From Kibdelosporangium persicum (GTDB lineage: Bacteria; Actinomycetota; Actinomycetes; Mycobacteriales; Pseudonocardiaceae), in NCBI RefSeq assembly GCF_013280595.1, contig NZ_JAAATY010000028.1, forward strand, positions 1 to 64,000: DNA of 64,000 nucleotides, given 5' to 3'. A program made the position numbers and the translations under genes. A model generated the notes under the pieces. The model did no database searches and was not told the origin of the DNA. It saw nothing but the letters and a program-made list of their open reading frames with translations. Positions 27,601 to 36,721 of this stretch are shown in pieces. The stretch's first letter is position 1. Every line of letters starts with the position of its first letter.

Positions 27601-30432
27601 GCGGACCACCTCGAAGCCCATCCGGAACTGGAGCTGGCCGACGTCGCCTACACCACCCAGGCGGGGCGCAGTGCGCTGCCGGTACGGTCCGCACTGCTGG
27701 TGCGCGACCTCAACGATGCCATTGCTTCGCTGCGCACGGACATCACCGGTTCGGTCGTGGAGGACAACCGTCGCTTCGGCCTGCTGCTCCCGGGACAGTC
27801 CGGCGCGTGGCGTGGCACGACTCGCGAGCTGTACGACACCGAACCCGCGTTCCGTGCCGCGATCGACGAGTGCGCCGGCCTGCTCAACGGCCGGGTCGAC
27901 CTGCTGGACGCGCTCCACGGCGACGCCGCTGCTGATGATGACGGCGCTGCGGCCGATGGGGCTGCGGCGTTCGCGGTGCAGTACGCGCTGGTCCAGATGC
28001 TGGCCTCGTGGGACTTGGTCCCGGCCGTGGTACTGGGCCAGGGGAGCGGCGAGTACGTCGCCACTGTCGTCGGCGGGATCGTCTCGCTGGCCGACGGTCT
28101 CGCACTCACCCTTGACGGCACAGTGCCCGCGACCGCGTCCGACCCGGTGATCACCGTCGTCTCGCCGCGCACGGGCGATGCGCTGACTGCCGCCGAAGCG
28201 CGCGACGCCGCCCACTGGGCACGAGCCGCCGACCGCTTCGCCGATGGGCTGCTCGGCCTGGGCCGCCATGCCGAAGTCCTCGTCGAGGCCGGTCTGGGCG
28301 ACGCGGGCGCCGAGGCCGCAGGCGAACACCTCGCCGGGACGCCGGTCGTTTCCCTGCTGCCCGCCCCGTCGCCCGGCACGGACCGGCGCAGCTGGCTCAA
28401 GGCACTCGGCGCACTGTGGGAGCACGGCGTGCCGGTGGATTGGGCACGTGGCGCTGGCGAGGACCGCAGGTTCGTCACGCTGCCCGCGTACCGCTTCCAG
28501 CGCAGCCGCTACTGGCCCGAGACCACAGGGCGCGGCGAGAACTGGTCGATGGACAAGACAGCCCCCGCGAAGCCCGTCTACGACGGCCTCAAGACCTACA
28601 CACCGACCTGGCGCCGCGACAACAGCCGTCCGGCCCCGGCCACTGGTGGCCCGCTCGTGCTCTTCGCCCAAGCCGGTCCGTTCGCCGAGCGGTTCACCGC
28701 GCTGGCCACCGAAGCCGGGCACGAAGTGATCCACGCCGGCACGGAGGACCACCGGAGCCTGCTGGCGGGCATCACCGGCGCGCCGGTGCGGATCGTGCAC
28801 GCCCACGGCCTGACCGACACCGGCCTGGAAAGCGGCTTCTACAGCCTGATGCGGCTGGGCAAAGCCATCGGCGCGGAGTGCGCCGACCGGCGGGTCGAAC
28901 TGGTTTGCCTGGCCGCGAACGGGTTCGACGTGCTCGGCGGGGACGCAGGCGATCCGCATGCCGCGACCATCGCGGCGATGACGGACGCCATCGCCGCGGA
29001 GTATCCGCTGGTCCGTTCGCAGTACGCGGACTTCGCGGCGGACGGCGACCTGGCCGCGCAGGCGTTGCGGGAGCTGGACATCCTGGCCGCGTCCACTTCG
29101 GACACCGTGGACGGTGTCGGCGTCGCCGCCTGGCGCGGCGGCCGCCGCTGGGTCCGCGACTTCGATCCGGTGGTGCTGCCGGAGGCCGACGACGCCGAAG
29201 CCTGGCGTCCCGGCGGGGTCTACCTGATCACCGGCGGCCTGGGTGTGCTCGGCTTGGCACTGGCCCGGCGGCTGGCGCGGAGCGGCGCCCGGCTCGCCCT
29301 GACCGGGCGCACCGCGTTGCCGCCGCAGGACACCTGGGACACCTGGATCGCCGAGCACGGCGTGGACGACAAAACCAGTGGAGTGCTGCTGGCCGTACGG
29401 CAGTTGCGTGCTCTCGGTGCCGAAGTGCTCGTCGTGCAGGCCGACGTCAGCGACCCGGAACAGGTCGGGCCGATGCTGCGGCAGGTCCGCGAGCACTTCG
29501 GCGAGCTGCACGGCGTCATCCACGCGGCGGGCGTCGCGGGCGGCGGGCTGTTGCAGAACAAGACCGAGGAGCAGGCCGCGGCCGTGCTCGCCCCGAAGGT
29601 CGCGGGCACCCTCGCCCTTGCCGACGCGCTGCGCGCCGATCCGGTGGAGCTGCTGGTGCTCTACTCGTCCTCGGTCACGCTGACCGTCGGCGTCGGCGAG
29701 ACGGACTACTCCGCGGCGAACGCGTTCCTCGACGCCTTCGCAGCCGTGACGGCCAACACCGGCGAGGTGGCCAAGCGGGTCGTCTCGGTGGCCTGGGGAC
29801 CGTGGCAGCTGGACGCCTGGACATCGGCGGGGCTGGCGGGTTCGGCCGAACTCCAGCAGAACGCCAAGCGGTTCCGTGAGGAATTCGGCATCCCGGCCGA
29901 GGACGGCACGCAGCTGCTGTCCCGCATCGTCGCCTCGGGCGAGTCGCAGGTGACCGCGTTGCCGATCGGGCTTTCCGACGCGCTGGCCGCGTTGGCCCAG
30001 CTCGGCTCGGTCGACGCGCTGGTGGCCGGAGCAGACGGGGAGCTGGGCGGCAGGGAGCGCTACCCGCGCCCCGAGTTGCGTACCCCCTACGTGGCTCCCC
30101 GCACGCCGGCCGAGGAACGGGTGGGCGCGATCTGGGAGGACTGCCTGGGCATCGAGCGGGCCGGCGTCAACGACCGGTTCTTCGATCTCGGGGGCACCTC
30201 GCTGATCGGCATGGTGGTGATCAGCCGGGTCGCCAAGGAGTTCGGTGTCGAGCTGGCCCCGGCCAGCCTGTTCGAGAAGCCGACCATCGCCGAGTTCGCG
30301 ACGCTGTTCGGCGAGCCGGACGCCGCCGCGCCGCCCCCCGCCGCGGTGGCCGAGGACGCGTCCGCGCGCGGTGAGCGCCGCCGGGCTCGTGCCGCCAACC
30401 TGCGTAAGCGCCAGAACCGGACCGGGAAGTGA
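21631..30432 (+). CDS. Type I polyketide synthase, module 5 plus AT-deficient module 6
   Basis: ATG after AGGAG. Residues 1-33 are an N-terminal docking helix pair. Module 5: KS (35-460, intact), AT (550-890, GHSIGE/HAFH, malonyl), KR (catalytic half 1155-1330, Ser/Tyr/Asn present but LDI instead of LDD, so not B-type), ACP (1430-1510). Module 6 is of another lineage. Its KS (1528-1960) keeps Cys and both His but resembles KSs of hybrid NRPS/PKS systems (for example PERFWQHL near the start). It is followed by an AT remnant (about 2045-2290) reading GQGSGE at 2136-2141 and missing the whole substrate-binding subdomain, with no HAFH-like motif. Then come a KR (catalytic half 2525-2720, Tyr in TDYSAAN) and a PCP-like ACP with LGGTSL (2815-2895). 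The protein ends in an Arg/Lys-rich tail rather than a thioesterase. Module 6 must receive its extender from elsewhere if it is active. Confidence 0.95.
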   Translation: MPTEEQYVDYLKRMAADLRESRRQLRQAEELQTAPIAIVAMSCRFPGGVRSPGQLWDLVANGVDAISPFPTDRGWDIDGLYDSDPERSGTSYVRAGGFLHDAADFDAELFGISPREAEATDPQQRLLLETAWEAVERAGIDPSSLKGSATGVFAGVGYTDYASRLTAPPEEYEGYLGTGTSGSVASGRISYVLGLEGPSVSIDTACSSSLVAVHLAMHSLRTGESTLALAGGVTVMSTAAPFVEFSRQRGLAPDGRCKPFAAAADGTNWAEGVGVLVLERLSDAQRNGHPVLAVVRGSAVNSDGASSGLTAPNGPSQQRVIRAALADARLSTSDIDVVEAHGTGTRLGDPIEAQALLGTYGRDRTQPLWLGSVKSNIGHTQSAAGVAGIIKMVEAMRHGVLPASLHVDRPTPHVDWSMGAVSLLAEQQPWPEVQRPRRAAVSSFGISGTNAHIILEQAPEAALPSRDVVAPPVVPYVLSGASPAAVRAQAASLLPSVDEPGGEPVDLALSLSTTRAALEHRAVVVGADRDELAAGLRAVADGDAGAITGVATAGRLAVLFTGQGAQRIGMGRELYEAFPVFATALDEVCAHLPGVREVMFGDDTERLNRTEFAQPALFAIEVALFRLVTSWGVAPDFLAGHSIGELAAAHVAGVLSLADAAKLVQARGRLMQALPAGGAMVAVEATEEEIRPHLTDDVCLAAVNGPRAVVISGAEAATLAVAGRFADRRTTRLKVSHAFHSSLMDPMLADFAEVARGLVYAEPTIPVVSTLTGDLADRLTDPRYWVEHVREAVRFADAVQTLHGRGVTAFLEVGPDAVLTAMGRSTRPDETVFAAAQRKDRDEVHTLVSALGMLHSHGIRVDWTAYLDGSGARVVPLPTYPFQRRRYWLEDSGAGEAVTGTEDARFWTVVAKGDVDELAAELDLPGAQAPLGEVLPALARWRRARAVESEVDDLAYHIRWKPFTPTARTATGRWLVVSSATANDWTEAAAAALSGAEVERVVLDAPDHAYVAAALDGLAPVDGVLSLVALDETETDGLSFGAEATMSLVRVLAELDLGGLLWTVTRRAVATGPHEAPASAPQAQIWGFGRAAALEHARLWGGLVDVPAEPSDRVRGLLRDVITGDLGEDQVALRSAGAFGRRLVHAEPVEPKRTWKPRGTVLVTGGTGGLGGVLAQWLIGSGAEHVVLISRQGDDAPGAAALRAELGDRVTITACDVGDRAALKAVVDSVRADLRAVFHVAGVLDIGQITALDRDRYADVLRSKVAGTRNLEELTEGLDLDAFVLYSSIAASIGNSLQSAYGAANAYLEAVAQQRRFRGLAGTSVAWGRWGRVGMSVHEEIGQVLEDLGVPAIDPELGMAALQRVLDRDETAVTVAALNWPKFAPPFRALRPHLLVDDLPEVVAMAEAEARLAEEGAEAAEAWRARLAGMPAAERERVLLDVVITHTSAVLGHDGDGVGPQQLFTKLGIDSLTAVELRGRVNAETGLALPPTVVFDHPSPAALAAHLLAELGPRAGQALTGPARTETQRGQEIAVVGMACRFAGGSDTPERFWQHLVEGKDLIREVPPERWDAADYYDPDRTAPGKAYTQQGGFVSDIIDWDAAFFGLAPQEARRLDPSFRLLMELVWEALEDASLTAEQLRGSRTGVFAGLIDTMQYTTVQLRADGDGASNDPYFTLGSSLSAAAGRIAHQLDLNGPCLTVDTACSSALSAMHLAVQSLRRGECDIAIVGATSAMTSPEVFVQSCKMSMLAADGRTKTFDESADGYVIGEGGGAVILRRAQDVGPAQRARAVIRGTATNQDGRSNGLTAPNRTAQTAVIRAALADAGLRTDQVGYVEAHGSGTPLGDAIEFTALQDVFSDRAAPEPLLVGAVKTNVGHTQAAAGMAGLIKTVLALENGRLPGNLHMTNPNSVVTVDGPVRPVEAVRPFPADADGVLRAGVSSFGWSGSNVHFVLEQAPGATVSRPGPEWQLLTLSGHNDSALRANAAALADHLEAHPELELADVAYTTQAGRSALPVRSALLVRDLNDAIASLRTDITGSVVEDNRRFGLLLPGQSGAWRGTTRELYDTEPAFRAAIDECAGLLNGRVDLLDALHGDAAADDDGAAADGAAAFAVQYALVQMLASWDLVPAVVLGQGSGEYVATVVGGIVSLADGLALTLDGTVPATASDPVITVVSPRTGDALTAAEARDAAHWARAADRFADGLLGLGRHAEVLVEAGLGDAGAEAAGEHLAGTPVVSLLPAPSPGTDRRSWLKALGALWEHGVPVDWARGAGEDRRFVTLPAYRFQRSRYWPETTGRGENWSMDKTAPAKPVYDGLKTYTPTWRRDNSRPAPATGGPLVLFAQAGPFAERFTALATEAGHEVIHAGTEDHRSLLAGITGAPVRIVHAHGLTDTGLESGFYSLMRLGKAIGAECADRRVELVCLAANGFDVLGGDAGDPHAATIAAMTDAIAAEYPLVRSQYADFAADGDLAAQALRELDILAASTSDTVDGVGVAAWRGGRRWVRDFDPVVLPEADDAEAWRPGGVYLITGGLGVLGLALARRLARSGARLALTGRTALPPQDTWDTWIAEHGVDDKTSGVLLAVRQLRALGAEVLVVQADVSDPEQVGPMLRQVREHFGELHGVIHAAGVAGGGLLQNKTEEQAAAVLAPKVAGTLALADALRADPVELLVLYSSSVTLTVGVGETDYSAANAFLDAFAAVTANTGEVAKRVVSVAWGPWQLDAWTSAGLAGSAELQQNAKRFREEFGIPAEDGTQLLSRIVASGESQVTALPIGLSDALAALAQLGSVDALVAGADGELGGRERYPRPELRTPYVAPRTPAEERVGAIWEDCLGIERAGVNDRFFDLGGTSLIGMVVISRVAKEFGVELAPASLFEKPTIAEFATLFGEPDAAAPPPAAVAEDASARGERRRARAANLRKRQNRTGK

Positions 30433-30439
30433 CCGACAG

Positions 30440-33385
30440 ATGAGCATGCGGGAACGCGACACCGGCGACGACATCGCCATCGTGGGCATGGCGGGCACCT
30501 TCCCCGGTGCCCCCGATATCGCGAAGTTCTGGGCCGATCTGTGCGCCGGGCGCGACGGCATCACCAGGATGAGCCGGGCCGAACTGCTCGCCGCCGGAGT
30601 GGAGCCGGAACTGGCCGACGACCCCGCGTTCGTCCCGGCCGCCGGGCTGCTGCCGGACATCGACCGGTTCGACGCGGACTTCTTCGGCTACAGCGCGACC
30701 GACGCGGAACTGCTCGACCCCCAGCACCGGCTGTTCCTCGAATGCGCATGGCATGCCTTGGAGGACGGCGGCATCGACCCCGATCGGATCGACGGTCCCG
30801 TCGGGGTGTTCGCCGGTGGCGCGCCGAGCAGTTATCTGCTGTCGAATCTGTTGCGCGACGAGTCCGCCGTGCTCACCCACGGCCCCGGCCACCTGGTTCT
30901 GCAGAACGAGAAAGACCTGATCCCGTCCCGTCTGTCGTACGCGCTCGACCTGACCGGGCCGTCGGTGAGCGTGCAGAGTTGCAGCTCGACCGCGCTCACG
31001 GCGGTCGCCCAGGGCTGCACCAGCCTGCTGACCGGCGAATCGGACGTGGTCGTCGCCGGAGCGGTGTCCGTGATCGTGCCGCAGACCCCTGGCTACCTTT
31101 ACGTTGACGGCGGCCAGTTCTCCCCGGACGGGACGAACCGCGTCCTCGACGCGGGCGCCAACGGCAAGATCCCCGGTGACGGCGTCGGCGTCGTGGTGTT
31201 GCGCAGGCTGGAGGACGCGCAGGCCGACGGCGACCGGATCTACGCGGTCATCCGCGGCTGGGCGGTGAACCACGAGGGCAACCAGGGCCGTCAGCGGTTC
31301 GACCTGCCCGGCGTGCCGGGGCAGACCGCTGTGGTCGCCGAGGCACTGGCCGCGGCGGGCGTGGACCCGGCCGAGGTCGGCCACGTCGAGGTGGGCACGA
31401 TGGGCACACCGTTCGGCGATGTCGCGGAGATCTCGGCGCTGCAGAAGGTTTTCGACGTCGACGGCGTCGAGCGGGTCACGCTCGGCTCGACCGACGCGAA
31501 CCTCGGCCACATCAACCAGGCGGGCGGGATCGCGCGGCTGATCAAGACCGCGCTCGCGCTGCACCACGGGAAACTCCCGCCCGCGGTGAACTTCGCCACG
31601 CCGAACCCGCAGCTTCCCCTGTCCGGCGACAAGCTTTCCGTGGTCGCCGAACTGACTGACTGGCCGCGCGGCGACCGTCCCCGGATCGCGGGGGTGACCG
31701 CGCATGGCTACGGCGGCGCCGATGTGCACGTGGTCGTCGAGGAAGCCCCGGAGGAGTCGCGGGAGAGGGAAGCTGAGCGGCCGCACCAGCTGTTGGTGTG
31801 GTCGGCCCGTACGCCCGAAGCCGTGGCCGCCGCGACGTCCCGGCTGGCCGCGAGTAGTCCTGAGTGGACAGACCTGGCGGACGTCGGCTACACGCTCCAG
31901 TTCGGCCGCAAGGCGTTCGAACACCGGCGGATGACCGTGGTCTCGTCGCCGGCCGACGCGGCGGAGGCGCTGGCGTCGGAGACCCGTGTGCTCGCAGACG
32001 CCGCAACGGTCTCGCGGCAGGCGGGGTTCCTGCTGGCCGGAGTCGGCGAGCAGTACGCGGGCATGGCGGGCGGGCTGTACGCCACCGAACCGGCGTTCCG
32101 CACGGCGATCGACGAATGCGCCGAGCTGTTCCGTGACCAGCTGGGGTTCGACCCGGTCGCGGACCTGGTCGGGCCGAGATCCGCCGGCGGCGGCGACCTG
32201 GCTCGGTTGCTCGGCCGGGTGCCGGACACCGAGTCCGCCGAGACGACGACCGTCCAGCCGGGTGTTTTCGCGATCGACTACGCACTCGGCACGCTGCTGC
32301 GAGCCTGGGGAGCCGAACCCGCGATCCTGGCCGGGTACAGCGTCGGCGAGTTCGCCGCCGCCGCACTGGCGGGCAGCCTGACGCTGCCGGAGGCGACCGC
32401 GCTGGTCGCCACCAGGGCCCAGCTGATCTCGGCGCTGCCCGCGGGCGCGATGGCCGCGATCCCGCTGTCCACGGACCAGCTGACCCGGATGGCCGGTGAC
32501 ATCACCGCGTCCGGCCTGGACATCGCCGCGGTCAACGGGCCGCGGATGCTGGTGGTGTCCGGCCCGGTGGACGCGGTCGCCGAGCTGACCGAAAAGCTTG
32601 CCGCGCGGGAAGTTCCCGCCCGGCCGCTGCGTACCACGCACGCGTTCCACTCGCGGGCACTGCGCCCGGTCGCGGCCGAACTCACCGCGTGGGCCCGTAA
32701 GAACCTCAAGCCGCGCACCCCTGACACGCCCTACCTGTCCAATGTCACCGGCGTGCCGATCACCGGCGAACAGCTGGCGGACCCGGGCTACTGGGCCGAG
32801 CACATGTGCCGCCCGGTGCGGTTCGCCACGATGATCGCGCACATCGCGACGCAATGGCCGGACGCCGTACTCGTCGAACTGGGCGCGGGCCAGTCACTCG
32901 GCTCGATGTTCCGCGGGCACCCCGACTTCCCCCAGGATCGCTGGGCGCGGCTCGTCCCCTCGCTGCCCGGCGAGGCCGATCCGAGGCCCGGCACCGAAGT
33001 GCTCACCGAGGCGCTCGGCCGGCTGTGGCTGTCCGGTGTGGACATCGACTGGCGGGCCTACCACGACGGCCGTGAGCCACGGAAGACGACCTTGCCCGGC
33101 TACGCCTTCCAGCGTGAGCGCTACTGGATCGAACCGGCCGCCGGGCTGTCCGGCACGGTGGTCCCGTACGGGACACGTGCCGCTCAACCGGTGTACCTGG
33201 TCGACGGCGACGTCACCGGGACCGGCCGGGCGCTGGCCGTCCGGCTGGGCAGGGAACTGGGCGCCACAGTCGTGTTCGCGGACGAGTTCGGCGGACCGGC
33301 CGACCAGGTCGCCGAGGCGGTGCGGCGGGCGCACGGCCGCGTCGACGGTGTGCTGGATCTGACCACAGTCAAGGAGAATCGATGA
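30440..33385 (+). CDS. Free KS-AT didomain protein with KS lacking the active-site Cys
   Basis: 981 residues with no ACP. Start chosen at ATG 30440, eight bases after the previous stop; an ATG at 30446 is an alternative, and upstream in-frame codons lie inside the preceding gene. KS-like domain at about 12-435. Aligned without gaps to normal KSs, the nucleophile position is Ser182, with a Cys one residue earlier (QSCSST). The first catalytic His position is Gly319 (VEVGTMGT instead of EAHGTGT), while the second His (NLGHIN, about 357) remains. It is therefore probably not a condensing enzyme. AT domain at about 530-870 with GYSVGE (about 632-637), the Arg that binds the malonyl carboxylate, and HAFH, so transferase activity is plausible. 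The last 60 residues look like the beginning of a truncated KR fold. It overlaps the next gene by ATGA. By context it may load the AT-less module 6 or handle the special extender; this is inference. Confidence 0.85.
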   Translation: MSMRERDTGDDIAIVGMAGTFPGAPDIAKFWADLCAGRDGITRMSRAELLAAGVEPELADDPAFVPAAGLLPDIDRFDADFFGYSATDAELLDPQHRLFLECAWHALEDGGIDPDRIDGPVGVFAGGAPSSYLLSNLLRDESAVLTHGPGHLVLQNEKDLIPSRLSYALDLTGPSVSVQSCSSTALTAVAQGCTSLLTGESDVVVAGAVSVIVPQTPGYLYVDGGQFSPDGTNRVLDAGANGKIPGDGVGVVVLRRLEDAQADGDRIYAVIRGWAVNHEGNQGRQRFDLPGVPGQTAVVAEALAAAGVDPAEVGHVEVGTMGTPFGDVAEISALQKVFDVDGVERVTLGSTDANLGHINQAGGIARLIKTALALHHGKLPPAVNFATPNPQLPLSGDKLSVVAELTDWPRGDRPRIAGVTAHGYGGADVHVVVEEAPEESREREAERPHQLLVWSARTPEAVAAATSRLAASSPEWTDLADVGYTLQFGRKAFEHRRMTVVSSPADAAEALASETRVLADAATVSRQAGFLLAGVGEQYAGMAGGLYATEPAFRTAIDECAELFRDQLGFDPVADLVGPRSAGGGDLARLLGRVPDTESAETTTVQPGVFAIDYALGTLLRAWGAEPAILAGYSVGEFAAAALAGSLTLPEATALVATRAQLISALPAGAMAAIPLSTDQLTRMAGDITASGLDIAAVNGPRMLVVSGPVDAVAELTEKLAAREVPARPLRTTHAFHSRALRPVAAELTAWARKNLKPRTPDTPYLSNVTGVPITGEQLADPGYWAEHMCRPVRFATMIAHIATQWPDAVLVELGAGQSLGSMFRGHPDFPQDRWARLVPSLPGEADPRPGTEVLTEALGRLWLSGVDIDWRAYHDGREPRKTTLPGYAFQRERYWIEPAAGLSGTVVPYGTRAAQPVYLVDGDVTGTGRALAVRLGRELGATVVFADEFGGPADQVAEAVRRAHGRVDGVLDLTTVKENR

Positions 33386-34227
33386 CTTTTGTCGGTGTCG
33401 TCGGCGCCGGTGTGATGGGCACCGGTGTCGCGCAGAACCTCGCCCAGAGCGGGCATTCCGTTGTCCTGGTGGACAACGACCCGGATGCGCTGGACCGGGC
33501 GGTGACCAGGATCGAGCTGGACTGCCGGATGAGCCGGATGCTCGGCGGGCCGGAGGTCGACCCGGCGGCCGTGCTGTCCCTGATCGCCACCGGCACCTCG
33601 CTCGGCCTGCTCGCCGAGACCGAGGTGGTGATCGAGAACATCACCGAGAGCTGGGAGCTCAAGAGCGCCCTGTACCCGAAGCTCGACGCGGCCTGCAAGG
33701 CGGGCACTGTGTTCGTCGTCAACACGTCGGCGATTCCGATCACCAAGATCGCCTCGCTGACGTCGCGCCCGGACAAGGTGATGGGCGTGCACTTCATGAA
33801 CCCGGTGCCGATGAAGCCCGCGTGCGAGTTCATTCCGGGCTACCACACCAGCGAGCAGACCAAGGACACCGTCCGCGCGTTGCTGGAGTCGATGGGCAAG
33901 AAGCCGATCCCGGTCAACGACGCCTCCGGGTTCGTGTCCAACCGGGTGCTCATGCTGACGGTCAACGAAGCGGCTTTCCTCGTGCACGAAGGCGTCGCCG
34001 ACGCCGAGACGGTCGACGAGGTGTTCCGCAGCTGTTTCGGTCACCCGATGGGGCCGTTGGAGACGGCCGACCTGATCGGCGTGGACACGATCCTCTACAG
34101 CGTCGAAGTGCTCTACGAGCAGTTCAACGACAGCAAGTACCGCCCATGCCCGTTGCTGAAGAAGATGACGGACGCGGGTCTGCATGGCCGCAAGAGCGGC
34201 AAAGGCTTCTACACCTACGCGGGCTGA
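33382..34227 (+). CDS. 3-hydroxyacyl-CoA dehydrogenase family protein of hydroxy/methoxymalonyl-ACP synthesis (FkbK-like)
   Basis: 281 residues, the usual size for the family. The N-terminal Rossmann fold shows GAGVMG at residues 7-12 followed by an acidic residue for NAD binding. The C-terminal helical domain carries the family signature around HFMNPVP and the PLE segment after GHPMG. In methoxymalonyl pathways this enzyme (FkbK/AsmM type) oxidises the glyceryl-ACP hydroxyl toward the aldehyde; that role is assigned here from its neighbours: free ACP, acyl-ACP dehydrogenase and FkbH. ATG overlaps the stop of the KS-AT gene (ATGA), so it is translationally coupled to the PKS. RBS AAGGAG lies just upstream. 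A catabolic 3-hydroxybutyryl-CoA dehydrogenase is the sequence-level alternative, but the context argues against it. Confidence 0.9.
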   Translation: MTFVGVVGAGVMGTGVAQNLAQSGHSVVLVDNDPDALDRAVTRIELDCRMSRMLGGPEVDPAAVLSLIATGTSLGLLAETEVVIENITESWELKSALYPKLDAACKAGTVFVVNTSAIPITKIASLTSRPDKVMGVHFMNPVPMKPACEFIPGYHTSEQTKDTVRALLESMGKKPIPVNDASGFVSNRVLMLTVNEAAFLVHEGVADAETVDEVFRSCFGHPMGPLETADLIGVDTILYSVEVLYEQFNDSKYRPCPLLKKMTDAGLHGRKSGKGFYTYAG

Positions 34228-34266
34228 CCTGTCCGTACTTCCCCGACCAGACGAGAAAGGCCCATC

Positions 34267-34521
34267 ATGTCGCAGGATGCCCGCAACGAGATCCGCGCCT
34301 TCATCACCGCCAAGTTCCCCCGGATGACCTTCACCGACGAGCAGGACATCTTCGCGCTGGGGTTCGTCAACTCCTTGTTCGCGATGGAGCTGGTGATGTT
34401 CATCGAGAAGGCGTTCGGCACGCGCATCCCCAACGAGGAGCTCAACCTGGACAACTTCCGCACGGTGGCGCGGATGGCCGACCTCGTGCGGCGGCAGCAG
34501 TCGGCCGCGACGGCGCGCTGA
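34267..34521 (+). CDS. Discrete acyl carrier protein for glyceryl/hydroxymalonyl extender (FkbJ-like)
   Basis: 84-residue free ACP. Ser36 in GFVNSLF is the phosphopantetheine attachment site; this GF-x-NS form is typical of the stand-alone ACPs of methoxymalonyl cassettes rather than the DSL motif of modular PKS ACPs. It is expected to carry glycerate loaded by the FkbH-type protein and to keep it through the two oxidations, then deliver hydroxymalonyl to an AT. ATG follows AGAAAGG. It sits 39 bases after the dehydrogenase in the same direction and is evidently co-transcribed. Confidence 0.92.
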   Translation: MSQDARNEIRAFITAKFPRMTFTDEQDIFALGFVNSLFAMELVMFIEKAFGTRIPNEELNLDNFRTVARMADLVRRQQSAATAR

Positions 34522-34541
34522 GCGCGAGCGGGGGTGTGCAG

Positions 34542-35663
34542 GTGGAGACCTGGGACCTGGCCGAGGTCGGGCGGTTCGTCGACGATGAGGTCGCGCCGCA
34601 CGCGAACGAGTTCGACCGCGCGGAGCGCATGCCCGAGGACGTCCTGGGCCGGGTGGCCGAACTAGGCCTGTGGGCGCCGTTCCTGCCGGCGGAGTCCGGC
34701 GGCTGGGGCATGGACATGGTCACCCTTGGCCGGGTGCACGAGGAGATCGGCCGCGGCTGTTCCTCGCTGCGCAGCCTGCTGACCGTGCACACGATGGTGT
34801 CCGCGTCGGTGCACCGCTGGGGCAGTGACGGGCAACGGGAGCGCTGGCTGCGGCCGCTCGCGGAAGGCAAGGCGCTCGGCGCGTTCTGCCTCACCGAGCC
34901 CGATCACAGCGGGAGCGATTCCACCGCCGAGGGCACCAAGGCGGTGCCGGACGGCGACGGCTGGATTCTCGACGGCCGCAAGAAGTGGATCACCGGCGGC
35001 CAGCTCGCCGACCTGTTCATGGTCTTCGCGGGGACCGGCGGTGGGATGAGCGCCTTCCTGGTGGAGGCCGATCAGCCGGGCGTGGACGTGACTCCGCTGC
35101 GGCACGTGATGGGCACGCCGGCCAGCATGCTCGCCACCGTCGAGTTCACCGGCGTACGGCTGGAGGCGTCGGCATTGCTCGGCCCGCGGGGCTGGGCGGC
35201 GGGAACGGTGATGACGAGTGCGCTGGATCTGGGCCGCTACAGCGTCGCGTGCGGCTCGGTCGGCATCATCCGCGCCGCCCTCGACGCGTGTGCGGCCTAC
35301 ACGTCGGCCCGCACCGCCGGTGGCGCCGCATTGCGGGACCTGCCCCAGGTGCGGGCGATGGTCAGCAACATGGTGACCGCCCGGGACGCGGCACAACTGC
35401 TGTGCCAGCGGGCGGGCGCGCTGAAGGACGCCGGCGACCCGGCGACGATCATGGCCACGTGGGTGGCGAAGTACTTCGCGTCGACAGCGGCCGTGCGAGC
35501 GGCGAACGACGCGGTCCAGATCCACGGCGCTAACGGTTTCAGCGCCGACTATCCGGTGGCGCGGTTGTACCGCGACAGCAAAGTGACCGAGGTCATCGAG
35601 GGCAGCACCCAGATCCAGGAGCTGACCATCGCGGCCGAGGCGTATCGAGAGGTGGCGCGGTGA
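34542..35663 (+). CDS. Acyl-CoA (acyl-ACP) dehydrogenase of extender-unit synthesis (FkbI-like)
   Basis: About 373 residues. Flavin-dependent acyl-CoA dehydrogenase fold: N-terminal helices, the FCLTEPDHSGSD flavin/substrate segment, central beta domain, and the C-terminal RDSKVTEVIEGSTQIQ region that includes the usual base-containing stretch. In methoxymalonyl-ACP cassettes the FkbI-type enzyme oxidises the ACP-bound C3 unit to give the second carboxylate; assignment rests on family plus context. The start is uncertain: GTG at 34542 gives good spacing from GGGGG, GTG at 34536 is the other option, and longer in-frame extensions would overlap the ACP gene. The stop overlaps the FkbH start (GTGA). 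Confidence 0.88.
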   Translation: METWDLAEVGRFVDDEVAPHANEFDRAERMPEDVLGRVAELGLWAPFLPAESGGWGMDMVTLGRVHEEIGRGCSSLRSLLTVHTMVSASVHRWGSDGQRERWLRPLAEGKALGAFCLTEPDHSGSDSTAEGTKAVPDGDGWILDGRKKWITGGQLADLFMVFAGTGGGMSAFLVEADQPGVDVTPLRHVMGTPASMLATVEFTGVRLEASALLGPRGWAAGTVMTSALDLGRYSVACGSVGIIRAALDACAAYTSARTAGGAALRDLPQVRAMVSNMVTARDAAQLLCQRAGALKDAGDPATIMATWVAKYFASTAAVRAANDAVQIHGANGFSADYPVARLYRDSKVTEVIEGSTQIQELTIAAEAYREVAR

Positions 35664-36721
35664 CGCAGGCGGACACCGCGGCTTCGGCGAAGCCGAAGCG
35701 CGGTCGGATCAAGTGCGTGGTGTGGGACCTGGACAACACGCTGTGGGACGGCACGCTCCTGGAGGACAGTCAGGTGCGGGTCCGTCCGGAGGTCGTCGCG
35801 GAGATCAAGCGGCTCGACGAGATCGGCATCCTGCATTCGGTGGCCAGCCGCAACGACCACGAAGCGGCGACGGCCCGGCTGGAGGCGGCCGGACTGGCCG
35901 AGTACTTCCTGTATCCGCAGATCAACTGGAATCCGAAGTCGCAGTCGGTCGAACGGATCGCCAAGGCGCTCAACATCGGCCTGGACGCCATCGCGTTCGT
36001 CGACGACCAGCCGTTCGAACTGGCGGAGGTCGCGCACGCGCTGCCCGCGGTGAAGACCGTGGACGTCAGCAGGCTCGCCGCCGAACTGGCGTCCGACGAG
36101 TTCCGGCCGAAGTTCGTCACCGACGAGTCCCGTGTGCGCCGCGAGCTCTACCGCGCGGCCGCGGTGCGTGACCAGGTGGAACAGGAGTACACGGGCACCA
36201 ACGAGGAATTCCTGTCCACATTGGACATGGTGTTCACGATCAGCCGGGCGCGGCGGGAGGACCTGCAGCGGGCGGAAGAACTGACCGTACGCACCAACCA
36301 GCTGAACTCGACCGGGCGCACGTACTCCTACGAGGAACTGGACGAGCTGCGCACGTCGCCGGACCACCTGCTGCTGGTCGCGTCGCTGACCGACAAGTAC
36401 GGCGGTTACGGCAAGATCGGCCTCGCGCTGGTCGAGCGCGGGCAGCCCGCGTGGCACCTGCGGATGATGCTGATGTCGTGCCGGGTGATGGCGCGCGGTG
36501 TCGGCACCGTGTTGCTCAACCACGTGATGCGGCTGGCCAAGGAGGACGGTGCCAGGCTGCGGGCGGACTTCGTCGAGACCGGACGCAACCGGGTCATGTT
36601 CGTGACCTACGCGTTCGCCGGTTTCACCGAGATCTCCCGTGACGGCAACCAGTTGGTGCTGGAGTCCGACCTCAGCCAGATCCAGCCGTCACCGACGTAC
36701 CTGGTGGTGAACGTCGAGTGA
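35660..36721 (+). CDS. FkbH-family glyceryl-ACP synthase (HAD-type)
   Basis: 353 residues, the normal FkbH length. The HAD catalytic motif WDLDNTLWDG lies at residues 22-31, with D23 and D25 as nucleophile and acid. ASRND and the FVDDQ segment further on complete the phosphatase-like core, and the C-terminal half is the GNAT-like domain typical of FkbH. Family members take 1,3-bisphosphoglycerate, remove phosphate and place the glyceryl group on a discrete ACP, the first step to (methoxy/hydroxy)malonyl-ACP. GTG start overlaps the previous stop by GTGA, and its own stop overlaps the thioesterase start, so the three are translationally coupled. No FkbG-type O-methyltransferase is present in the window. 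Confidence 0.93.
   Translation: MTQADTAASAKPKRGRIKCVVWDLDNTLWDGTLLEDSQVRVRPEVVAEIKRLDEIGILHSVASRNDHEAATARLEAAGLAEYFLYPQINWNPKSQSVERIAKALNIGLDAIAFVDDQPFELAEVAHALPAVKTVDVSRLAAELASDEFRPKFVTDESRVRRELYRAAAVRDQVEQEYTGTNEEFLSTLDMVFTISRARREDLQRAEELTVRTNQLNSTGRTYSYEELDELRTSPDHLLLVASLTDKYGGYGKIGLALVERGQPAWHLRMMLMSCRVMARGVGTVLLNHVMRLAKEDGARLRADFVETGRNRVMFVTYAFAGFTEISRDGNQLVLESDLSQIQPSPTYLVVNVE

Noticed and set aside
30245-30439. Upstream extension of the KS-AT gene from 30245
   Set aside because: It would overlap the preceding PKS by 188 bases and encode a low-complexity leader; the KS fold begins just after ATG 30440.
26551-30660. Minus-strand open frame of 1369 codons opposite the PKS
   Set aside because: High-GC coding bias opens the opposite strand; the product is low-complexity Arg/Gly/His-rich with no domain, while the plus strand encodes clear PKS domains.
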